A DNA stretch of 23,306 nucleotides, taken from the NCBI GenBank assembly GCA_002455955.1, contig DKLZ01000073.1, positions 1 through 23,306 on the forward strand, written 5' to 3'. Of the stretch, positions 7,767 to 15,033 are shown piece after piece. A program made the position numbers and the translations under genes. Source of the stretch: Dehalococcoidia bacterium UBA6627 (GTDB taxonomy: Bacteria > Chloroflexota > Dehalococcoidia > UBA2979). How positions within the stretch are numbered: the stretch's first letter is position 1; the number at the start of each line of letters is the position of its first letter. The notes beneath the pieces were generated by a model. That model was not told where the DNA came from, made no database searches, and saw only the letters and a list, made by a program, of their open reading frames with translations.

Positions 7767-8384
7767 ATGTTGTTCGCTGGTGTCATTGGAATCGTGATCT
7801 TCGCTATCGTCCTAGGCTTTTTCTTATCTGAAGACAGCGAGGATTACAGTGAAGACATCGAGGTCGCATCCGTAACTCTGTCCGGTTGGCCGTTGCCTGT
7901 TTTTCAAGGATCACCAGACCAAGCCACTGGCGCGCGAGCACCAGCTATCTCAACAAAGACAACACTGGACGAGACCGTCAAACTTAATCCTGCCGATGGC
8001 ATTGCAAGGGTTATCGGATTTTTCGCTCACTGGTGTCCTCATTGCCAGCGTGAAATACCTCGCATCACAACCTGGTTAGACGAAAACAATCTGCCAAATC
8101 GTGTCGAAGTAATAATTATTTCTTCAGCAGTCGACTCCACTGCGCCCAATTATCCTCCTTCTGCATGGTTGCGACGGGAGGGATGGCAAGGCCCCATCCT
8201 CGTTGACAATGCAGCTACGGATATCGCAACTGGCTATGGGCTGTCAGGATTCCCCTACTGGGTAGTCCTCGGAGGTGAAGGTAAAGTAATCACGCGAACC
8301 CATGGCGCGCTCAGTGATGCGGAATTCTCAAGCCTTGTCGACCAAGCGCTACAGTCTCTGACCAATAACACCGAGAACCGCTAA
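7767..8384 (+). CDS. Membrane-anchored thioredoxin-fold protein (TlpA/DsbA-like)
   Basis: An extracytoplasmic thiol-disulfide oxidoreductase tethered by one N-terminal helix (FAGVIGIVIFAIVLGFF, about residues 3-19), then an acidic linker and a thioredoxin fold. FFAHWCPHCQREIP gives the active CPHC motif (C90, C93). GLSGFPYWVV supplies the cis-Pro (P163). The CPHC sequence is that of oxidising DsbA proteins, and the adjacent DsbB-like gene would be its recycling partner. The frame is open upstream with no stop. A basic segment (RSRRSTSQPTSKGQAKK) directly before this ATG would complete a typical signal anchor, so translation may really begin at the ATC at 7707 behind GGAGG. The ATG at 7767 is the first standard start, with only a distant AAAGGA (12 nt). 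Confidence 0.9.
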   Translation: MLFAGVIGIVIFAIVLGFFLSEDSEDYSEDIEVASVTLSGWPLPVFQGSPDQATGARAPAISTKTTLDETVKLNPADGIARVIGFFAHWCPHCQREIPRITTWLDENNLPNRVEVIIISSAVDSTAPNYPPSAWLRREGWQGPILVDNAATDIATGYGLSGFPYWVVLGGEGKVITRTHGALSDAEFSSLVDQALQSLTNNTENR

Positions 8385-8534
8385 TTTGAGTCCGGTGAAC
8401 AATCGGCAAGGAAAATTGTTCCATAAGGTTCGCAAGCTCATCCGAGCTATCACCGTCTGATCTAATCAGAATACAATCTCAAGAAACGATCGAGGCACTG
8501 TCTAACGAATCAGGCTGTGCGCAGGGAGCGGCCG

Positions 8535-10097
8535 ATGCGACTGCATGACTACCTCAACTTCAACGCTCGCGAAACACCTGCTGATGAATTCGCGTGTGAT
8601 GGCAGGCGCACTGTTACCAACGCTGATGCTGCTGCTGAGGCCAACCAGATCGCCAACGCTTTTGTTTCAGCCGGTATTCAGGTAGGTGACCGGGTAGCTA
8701 TCCTCTCCAAGAACTCTGTCGAATACGCCATCCTCTATTTTGGTGCTTCCGCAGCTGGCGCCGTGCCAGTTCCTCTTAACTATCGCCTTGCACCCGCTGA
8801 ATGGTCATACATCATCAACGATGCCGGTGCCCGCATGATGATCGCCTCACAGGAATTCACAACCTTGATCGATACCGTTCGATCGGAATTAGAGAGTGTC
8901 AAACAGTACTACCAAATAGGCGGTGAATCCGACAGTGGATGGGAATCTTATGTCTCCTGGGTCAGCAGCCAAACCACCGACTCCTGTGATCGCCGAATCC
9001 AGGATGATTCCGATATCTATCAGATGTATACCAGCGGAACAACAGGTCATCCGAAGGGTGCGATTCTCCAACAGCGTGCGGTCACGTCGAACATTATCCA
9101 GGTCGTGAACTCTGGCCTTGCATTTAACCCAGGTGAACGAGCACTCATTGTCGCGCCCATGTATCACGCTGCTGCCTGCATAGTGTCGTTTAGTGCGATC
9201 TCTGGCGGTGCCAGTCTGTACATTCAGGAGGATTTCAATCCTGCCGAGGTCGTCCGTGCTATGGATGAAGAAGGTATAGCTGTAGCACTACTCGTCCCAG
9301 CGATGATCCAGGCGTGCTTGGTTGGGGTGCCTGATATTTCGGACCGTCAGTATCCACATCTCCGTACCGTCGTCTACGGAGCATCACCAATTGCTGCCGA
9401 TACGTTGAGGTCAGCTATAGCATCGTTTCAATGTGATTTCCTGCAGGGTTTCGGCATGACCGAAACGACCGCAGTTATCTCGATAATGTCAGCAAGAGAT
9501 CATCAAGTTGCGTTAGACAATCGACCCGAGCTGTTGCTGTCTGCCGGCCGTCCAATCGTGGGTTGCGAGGTACGTATCGTCAACGAGCACGACGAAGAAA
9601 TACCAAATGGCGAAATTGGTGAAATTATCACCTGCGGGCCTCAACTAATGAGTGGTTATTGGAACTTGCCGCACGAAACTGCATCAGCGCTCAAGGGAGG
9701 ATGGATGCATACAGGCGATGCAGGCATGGTCGATGATGATGGCTATATTTATATTCAGGACCGCTTAAAAGACATGATCGTTTCCGGTGGTGAAAACGTA
9801 TATCCCGCAGTTGTAGAGGCTGCACTCTTTGGCCATCCCGCAGTTGCCGACGTAGCTGTCATCGGTGTACCGGACGATCAATGGGGGGAGACTGTCAAAG
9901 CAATCGTTGTTCTCCGGATAGGTGAATTCATCAGTGAAGAGGACCTGATAGATTTCTGTGGCGGCAAGCTTGGTGGCTTCGAACGCCCTCGCTCAGTTGA
10001 TTTCATCGAAGCACTCCCACGTAATGCCAGTGGGAAAATTCTTAAACGAGAACTACGCGAACCTTACTGGAGTGGACAAGACCGACAGATCTCCTAA
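8535..10097 (+). CDS. AMP-forming acyl-CoA synthetase (ANL superfamily)
   Basis: Activates a carboxylic acid to acyl-AMP and then acyl-CoA in the cytoplasm. All core motifs are present: the phosphate loop YTSGTTGHPKGA, GFGMTETT, the ATP/AMP motif GGWMHTGDAG, the hinge DRLKDMIVSGGENVYP, and the C-terminal catalytic Lys in NASGKILKREL. Length (520 residues) fits medium- or long-chain fatty acid-type ligases; the substrate cannot be told. An upstream GTG at 8517 would add six residues (MRRERP), but the ATG at 8535 has AGGGAG (8523-8528) 6 nt before it and begins the conserved N-terminus MRLHDYLNFNA. It faces the convergent crotonase gene with a 47-bp gap. Confidence 0.94.
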   Translation: MRLHDYLNFNARETPADEFACDGRRTVTNADAAAEANQIANAFVSAGIQVGDRVAILSKNSVEYAILYFGASAAGAVPVPLNYRLAPAEWSYIINDAGARMMIASQEFTTLIDTVRSELESVKQYYQIGGESDSGWESYVSWVSSQTTDSCDRRIQDDSDIYQMYTSGTTGHPKGAILQQRAVTSNIIQVVNSGLAFNPGERALIVAPMYHAAACIVSFSAISGGASLYIQEDFNPAEVVRAMDEEGIAVALLVPAMIQACLVGVPDISDRQYPHLRTVVYGASPIAADTLRSAIASFQCDFLQGFGMTETTAVISIMSARDHQVALDNRPELLLSAGRPIVGCEVRIVNEHDEEIPNGEIGEIITCGPQLMSGYWNLPHETASALKGGWMHTGDAGMVDDDGYIYIQDRLKDMIVSGGENVYPAVVEAALFGHPAVADVAVIGVPDDQWGETVKAIVVLRIGEFISEEDLIDFCGGKLGGFERPRSVDFIEALPRNASGKILKRELREPYWSGQDRQIS

Positions 10098-10144
10098 ACA
10101 ACTGTCAGCGCAGTAAGCCGAATCCGTGCTTCCGTGAATTTCTG

Positions 10145-10975
10145 TCATTCGGTCTCGGGGGTGAGGCTATCTTTGATGTTTCGCCGCACATCGCTGCTGC
10201 CACTGTGCACACTGCCACGACCACTACTAAACATGTTTTGATTTAATTCATCACCGATATACATCGCGGTCGTATCACCGCTCGCAATCGCCATACGTAG
10301 AGTATTCTTCGTACGCTGCACAGCCCACGGCTCAAGTTTGTTAAGCACTTCGACAAACGAACTCACTGTCGTATCAAGCTCTCCGGGCTGTGCTAAACGG
10401 TTAACCAGACCGATTTCCCAGTAACGTTCTGCACTGTACAGCTCTCCTGTCATAGCGATCTCCAACGCTAATCGACGACCCAGATGACGAGTCAGCAATG
10501 CGATATTCATCCCTGCTGGAAAGCCATACGCCATTTCGACACAACCAAATCGAGCTCCACGCTCTGCTACCAAAAAATCACATGCGAGCGTCAGCGCCTG
10601 ACCTCCACCGAGAGCAAACCCTTGTACAACTGCAACTGTGGGTTTCTGACAGTCAAGCAGCAGCGACAGTGCACGAAGAAACGGCCCGGACTTATGGCTC
10701 ACTGGTTGGTTCGTCGATTCGTCCTCAGAGGGTGACGATCCAACTTCATCCTTACGACGAGTCTTAATATCGCGTCCTGCCGAGAAATAATCACCTCGAC
10801 CGGACAATAGAATGCTGTGCACATCATCATCGGCTATGGCAGCGTTTAACGCATCGATCATTGTCAGCAGCATTTCGTCATTGACAGCGTTTCTCTTTTC
10901 AGGGCGATTCAGAGTGATGATCGCTGTCTCAGCCTGCTGAGATACAAGGACTGGCCCGCTACTGACGCTGAACAT
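10145..10975 (-). CDS. Enoyl-CoA hydratase/isomerase family (crotonase) protein
   Basis: A crotonase-fold enzyme acting on acyl-CoA. It shows ITLNRPEKRNAVNDEM, the first oxyanion-hole strand SAGRDIK, the second oxyanion-hole loop GFALGGGQALTLACD, FGCVEMAYGFPAG and a C-terminal trimerisation region. Hydratases have two catalytic Glu residues. The first (in G-G-x-x-E-L) is replaced here by Ala (GGGQALT), while the second (FGCVEM) is kept. One Glu is common in enoyl-CoA isomerases and other crotonases, so plain hydratase activity should not be assumed. The frame is open to an ATG at 11023, but AGAGG (10981-10985) 5 nt before the ATG at 10975 marks the better start (276 residues). It is the last gene of the minus-strand run. 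Confidence 0.92.
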   Translation of the reverse strand: MFSVSSGPVLVSQQAETAIITLNRPEKRNAVNDEMLLTMIDALNAAIADDDVHSILLSGRGDYFSAGRDIKTRRKDEVGSSPSEDESTNQPVSHKSGPFLRALSLLLDCQKPTVAVVQGFALGGGQALTLACDFLVAERGARFGCVEMAYGFPAGMNIALLTRHLGRRLALEIAMTGELYSAERYWEIGLVNRLAQPGELDTTVSSFVEVLNKLEPWAVQRTKNTLRMAIASGDTTAMYIGDELNQNMFSSGRGSVHSGSSDVRRNIKDSLTPETE

Positions 10976-11300
10976 GTACGCCTCTTCCCTATCTGGTGCG
11001 CATGTATGGAAGCCTAGCACCATGTACTTTGCCTTAGTGAAACTTCAGTTGATATCAGGACAATTCGGCGAACCGATCACGATTACCGACCACGCTGAAA
11101 AGTGACTTGGCAACGTTCACGCAAATAGAGAGGAACCAATCACACTCTTCAAATTATTAAGCTAATCAATCCCTTTTATGTCTTATAATTGATCAGCTTC
11201 GGCGAAATAATTGAGCTGGGTGAGACGTCGCCAGATGATCACTTTCCAAAGAGCTTGTTACTCATGGTGCCATCTCAAGAATCAGTTGTGTAAACACCAC
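10976..11300. other. Intergenic region with AT-rich segment and imperfect inverted repeat
   Basis: About 325 bases without a supported gene between the crotonase start and the methyltransferase end. The part near 11145-11215 is clearly AT-rich. GCTAATCAAT at 11161-11170 and ATTGATCAGC at 11188-11197 form a 10-nt inverted repeat with one mismatch and a 17-nt spacer. It could be an operator or weak terminator for the minus-strand genes. No convincing promoter pair was found. Confidence 0.35.
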
Positions 11301-12281
11301 TTATGGACGAGGGCCGACTTGATTGGGCAGAGACTGAACCATCTGACGAATATGTTCGACTGTAGTACCGCAGCACCCACCGACGATCTGTACGCCTCCT
11401 TCAACCAGTCCCTTGCAATGAATAGCGAAAGCGTCGGGATCCATGCTGTTCCCACGAGAAGCCTCGGGATAGGCCATAACAGGACCAGACCAACGCGGGA
11501 ACAATACGTCGAGACCTGGGGACATCGAAGATGGTGCACTATGCATAATGCCAGTGGCAGTTCCACCCATCCCCGCGAACTCGTCAATCAACAACTCCAG
11601 TGGAATTTCAGTCCCCCAGCCTGAATCAGCTTCTATTTCCCCATCCTGATCGATGGTGAAACGAGAAGACTCTTCGGCCGCAATGTCCCATCCGACCATT
11701 CGACCATCAGAGCGACGCGTGCAGCTGATACCGATCCACACTGGCAAGCCAGTAGCAACGGCAGCAGTAATCGCCCGCTTGGAGTGTTCTAGATCCCGCA
11801 TCATTTCCATGATGATGATGTCAACTCCAGCTTCAGCCAGCGTGTCAGCCATCTCAGTGAAATTGGTAGCCTCTTGATCTGCCGTTGGTGCATATCGGGG
11901 ATCAGGAGCAAGACTGCCTGGTACCCACGCGCGCATGATCGACATCGATCCCGCAACCGCGACTTCCGAATTAGTTGTCACTCTATCCCGAGCTTCACGA
12001 GCCAGTTCAACAGCACGACGGTTGATGGCTCGAGTTTCATCGCCAAGCCCCGCACTCTCTAGTACGTGACGACTAGTGGCGAAAGTGTTTGCAGTAATCA
12101 CATCCGCTCCTGCGCGGATATAGTCTTCATGTACCTGGCGAACTGTGTCTGGATGAGTCTTATTCGCAACTCCGCACCATGCTGCGAGATCCATTGGTAC
12201 GCCGTAACGCGCTACCTCTGAACCCATCGCTCCGTCGAGCACAATAAGACCACCCGATTCGAGTTTCTGATCGAGAATCAT
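11301..12281 (-). CDS. Homocysteine S-methyltransferase family protein
   Basis: A TIM-barrel, zinc-dependent thiol methyltransferase of the MmuM/BHMT/MetH-N type, which moves a methyl group from a donor (S-methylmethionine, betaine or other) to homocysteine. The N-terminal motif LIVLDGAMGSEVARYG and ITANTFATSRHVL are typical, and VGGCCGTTVEHI near the C-terminus carries the two adjacent zinc Cys residues. The third ligand, normally Cys in a G-x-N-C-T/S motif, appears as His here (ATGIMHSAPSSM). That substitution could preserve metal binding with altered chemistry. Length 326 is normal. The start codon has only a weak purine-rich site. It lies downstream of the CoA-transferase pair after a 119-bp gap containing possible operator half-sites, so it may have its own promoter. 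Confidence 0.9.
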   Translation of the reverse strand: MILDQKLESGGLIVLDGAMGSEVARYGVPMDLAAWCGVANKTHPDTVRQVHEDYIRAGADVITANTFATSRHVLESAGLGDETRAINRRAVELAREARDRVTTNSEVAVAGSMSIMRAWVPGSLAPDPRYAPTADQEATNFTEMADTLAEAGVDIIIMEMMRDLEHSKRAITAAVATGLPVWIGISCTRRSDGRMVGWDIAAEESSRFTIDQDGEIEADSGWGTEIPLELLIDEFAGMGGTATGIMHSAPSSMSPGLDVLFPRWSGPVMAYPEASRGNSMDPDAFAIHCKGLVEGGVQIVGGCCGTTVEHIRQMVQSLPNQVGPRP

Positions 12282-12317
12282 CGTAACTTTCTCTCACTAG
12301 TAGACGCCTACTGGATA

Positions 12318-12359
12318 TACGAACGAATATTAGAACGTAATCCGTTCGAAGTGTTCGTA
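12318..12359. promoter_or_regulatory. Cluster of nested GAAC/GTTC half-sites upstream of the methyltransferase gene
   Basis: Four half-sites occur in 42 bp: TACGAAC (12318-12324), GAACG (12333-12337), CGTTC (12343-12347) and GTTCGTA (12353-12359). The outer pair is a perfect 7-bp inverted repeat, the inner pair a perfect 5-bp one, and CGAACG/CGTTCG (12320-12325/12343-12348) is a perfect 6-bp pair. Placement in the 119-bp gap directly upstream of the minus-strand methyltransferase fits a transcription-factor operator. Confidence 0.4.
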
Positions 12360-12400
12360 CCGATTCGCATACAAGATTCAGAGCAAAACTCATCCCTCCC

Positions 12401-13687
12401 TTATATACGACCCTGACGAGCGACCTCAGTAGGCTCGGTACCGACAATCCCAGTAGCCTCGAGCTCGGCAAGATCTGTTTCGCTCAACCCTAGCAAATCT
12501 CTGAAAACATACTCGTTGTGCTGACCCAGAGTGGGAGTCGGTCTGCGTGTTTTCAAGGGTGTCTCCGACATGTGCATCGGCCTGCCAGGATAAATTTGAG
12601 TTCCGGCATCCGGATCGTCGACTGACTCCCAGAAATCACGCGCACGTAAGTGTGGATCGGCGAATGAATCCGCCGCGGTGTAGACAGCTCCCGCAGCGAC
12701 TCCACTGCGTTGCAGCTCCTCCATCACCTCCACTTTGTCTCGAGTGGCTGTCCACTCCGAGATAATCATGTCGAGTTCGTCCTGATGTTCGTGGCGGCTG
12801 CTCATCGTTTCAAATTGATCGCCTTTGATCAGCGTGGGCTGGCCGATAGCGTTACAGAGCTTCTCCCATTGCTCGTCGGTTTCTACCGCGATAGCAACCC
12901 AAGCATCCTCGCCTCGGCAGCGATAACAACCGTGCGGTGCCATCCGCTGATCACGATTCCCGATCCGTTCAGCAACACGGCCATTCATACTGTGCTCCAG
13001 TACAAATTCACCAAGCATCGACGTCATATTCTCACGCTGCGATAGATCGATGTGCGCACCTTCGCCACTCTTCCTCCTCTGTCGCAATGCCGCCAGCACC
13101 ATGGTCACTGCCATCGAACCGGCTAGTGGATCAGGGAGCGCCACCGTGTGGATACCCTGAAGCTCATCGGGATATCCAGTGAGATGAACCAGCCCGCCCA
13201 GTTGTTCCAAGGTAGGGCCGAAGGAGACAAAACTACTCTCTGGCCCTGTTCCGCCTTGGCTATACATCGAAGCGAGGATGATGCCACGGTTAATTTCACG
13301 AAGTCGTGGATAGTCCAGCTGCCAGCGTTCCATCACTCGGTTACTGAAGTTCTCAACGATCACATCACTCATCGCAACCAACTGCTTGAAAAGCTCGCGG
13401 CCGCGTGGCTCTCCCATTTCAAGCGTGATCCCAAGCTTGTTACGGTTGCGCACGTTAATCATGCCCGAGCGATTCCATGACCTCTCGCCGGGCTCACCGT
13501 CTGGGTAGACTCCTCGTGCCAGAATCCGAAGGTTGTCAGGATGGGTACGAGATTCAATCTTGATTGTCTCGGCACCGGCGTCTGCCAGCCACCTTCCTGC
13601 AGTCGGGCCAGCTTGGTACATGCCGAGGTCTAGGACGCGCAATCCTTCAAGTGGAAGTTGCTGCTTGCTTGATGTTGCAGTCATCAT
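12401..13687 (-). CDS. Family III (CaiB/BaiF) CoA-transferase, second of a coupled pair
   Basis: A family III CoA-transferase transfers CoA between carboxylates through an aspartyl-CoA anhydride; the fold forms interlocked dimers. The N-terminus LEGLRVLDLGMYQAGPTAGRW is the family start, with GAETIKIE, RNRNKLGITLEM, VIVENFS and the catalytic-Asp region GAHIDLSQRENM (Asp in I-D-L-S). DPDAGTQIYPGRP and LGQHNEYVFRDLLGL complete the C-terminus. Length 428. Its ATG overlaps the TGA of the preceding CoA-transferase by 4 nt (ATGA), showing translational coupling, with AGAGGT just upstream; the second ATG at 13684 is equally possible. Two coupled family III genes suggest a heteromeric enzyme, as in BbsEF-type transferases, or two enzymes of one pathway. 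Confidence 0.94.
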   Translation of the reverse strand: MMTATSSKQQLPLEGLRVLDLGMYQAGPTAGRWLADAGAETIKIESRTHPDNLRILARGVYPDGEPGERSWNRSGMINVRNRNKLGITLEMGEPRGRELFKQLVAMSDVIVENFSNRVMERWQLDYPRLREINRGIILASMYSQGGTGPESSFVSFGPTLEQLGGLVHLTGYPDELQGIHTVALPDPLAGSMAVTMVLAALRQRRKSGEGAHIDLSQRENMTSMLGEFVLEHSMNGRVAERIGNRDQRMAPHGCYRCRGEDAWVAIAVETDEQWEKLCNAIGQPTLIKGDQFETMSSRHEHQDELDMIISEWTATRDKVEVMEELQRSGVAAGAVYTAADSFADPHLRARDFWESVDDPDAGTQIYPGRPMHMSETPLKTRRPTPTLGQHNEYVFRDLLGLSETDLAELEATGIVGTEPTEVARQGRI

Positions 13688-14859
13688 GCCACCTCTGTTG
13701 CGGCTAGCTCCGCGACCATACCTGCACTGAGCTCCGTCAATTCGCTGAGTACCTCCTCAGTATGCTCACCGAGAAGCGGTGCCGGAGAATACTGCCAATC
13801 AGCACCGGTCAGCCGTGCAGGAAAACCAGGATAAAGTTGAGTTCCGGCCTCCGGATGGTCGATTTCGACAAAATACTCGCGTGCTGCGTACTGGGGAGAC
13901 TCCACGAGATCGCTCATGTCAGCGACGAATGCTGCTGGCACATGAGCATCCTGTGCCAGCAGATAGGCCTCGTACTTCGATTTGTCATAGGACCACTGCA
14001 GAATCTCGGTATCCAGATCCCCCTCCATACGCATCTGGTCACGAGCTACAGCGTCATCAGCTTCCTCTGCTTCGGCACGGTCTCCCAAAATTAATCGCCT
14101 GAAATCTTCATACCGATGAGCCTGTACGCTGAAGGAGATAAACCCGTCAGCACAGGGGATCGGCACACGTGAGCTCTCCCGTTCTCGCACGAAGCCACGG
14201 TAACTGTAGTCCATCGTGTCCTGTGAATGATCAGACGTCATCGATTCCATAACTGAAATATCTATGTACTGGCCCATTCCCGCTTCTTCAGCAAGATGGA
14301 GCGCGGTCAGTGTCGCAGTAGAGGCGTAGAGACCCGTTGTATATTGCGCCACGCTCCCTCCGAACTTGAGTGGGGCGCGTGATCTATCGCCGATCAGGCT
14401 CATATATCCACCCAGTGCAAAGACTGTAATCTCGGTCGCTCGATAGTCTCTGTACGGACCATCCTGTCCAAATGGTGTGATCGATGTCATGACTAACGTC
14501 TGTTGATCACGCGAGAGTGTCTCGTAACCCAAACCACGTTCGGCCAGATACCCAGGGGCAAAGTTCTCTACCACGATGGATGAGCGAGACGACAAAGCAC
14601 GGAGAGCATCCTGCCCCGCAGCATCATCAAGATCCAGCACTACTGATCGCTTATTCCGATTGAGGTACAGAAAGAGCCCGCTCTTTTCCAGATGGAGAAT
14701 GTCTTCAGGAAACGGGCCAAGGCGACGCGACGGGTCACCACTTGATGCTTCAATCTTGATTACATCAGCTCCGAGAGTCGCCATCACACTCGTGCAGTAC
14801 GCTGCGCTGATCCCTTCACCCATCTCAAGCACTACTACACCGTCCAGCGGTCTGCTCAT
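13684..14859 (-). CDS. Family III (CaiB/BaiF) CoA-transferase, first of a coupled pair
   Basis: Same family as its downstream neighbour but diverged. It has LDGVVVLEMGEGISAAYCTS, GADVIKIEASSGDPSR, LNRNKRSVVLDL, SIVVENFAPGYL, the catalytic Asp in GQYIDISVMESM, EIDHPEAGTQLYPGFP and LLGEHTEEVLSEL. The 391-residue length is normal. AAGGAG (14866-14871) lies 6 nt before the ATG. The gene ends inside the start of the next transferase. Both members keep the Asp, so both could be catalytic. It follows the carboxyltransferase gene after 174 bp. The substrate is unknown. Confidence 0.94.
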   Translation of the reverse strand: MSRPLDGVVVLEMGEGISAAYCTSVMATLGADVIKIEASSGDPSRRLGPFPEDILHLEKSGLFLYLNRNKRSVVLDLDDAAGQDALRALSSRSSIVVENFAPGYLAERGLGYETLSRDQQTLVMTSITPFGQDGPYRDYRATEITVFALGGYMSLIGDRSRAPLKFGGSVAQYTTGLYASTATLTALHLAEEAGMGQYIDISVMESMTSDHSQDTMDYSYRGFVRERESSRVPIPCADGFISFSVQAHRYEDFRRLILGDRAEAEEADDAVARDQMRMEGDLDTEILQWSYDKSKYEAYLLAQDAHVPAAFVADMSDLVESPQYAAREYFVEIDHPEAGTQLYPGFPARLTGADWQYSPAPLLGEHTEEVLSELTELSAGMVAELAATEVA

Positions 14860-15033
14860 CGACTACTCCTTGCATGTACTCGTCGCACTATGGCTTTTTC
14901 TGATTCAACGTTACGCCTCGATCATCACCGCTAATCGAACGAACCTGTTGAACATTTTCCGCAGTTACCTGCTTTTACTTCAGGCATTCCCGAACTATGT
15001 CTATCAAAGACGTAACCTTCAGACTCAGCTGAA

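Noticed and set aside
8435..8448. AGCTC/GAGCT short hairpin before the acyl-CoA synthetase
   Set aside because: Only 5 bp with a 4-nt loop and no T-run; within chance expectation.
11184..11189. TATAAT match as a plus-strand -10 promoter
   Set aside because: No -35 element at the right distance and no plus-strand gene downstream.
11211..11624. Plus-strand ORF of 137 residues
   Set aside because: Mostly antisense to the methyltransferase C-terminus, including its GGCCGT zinc motif.
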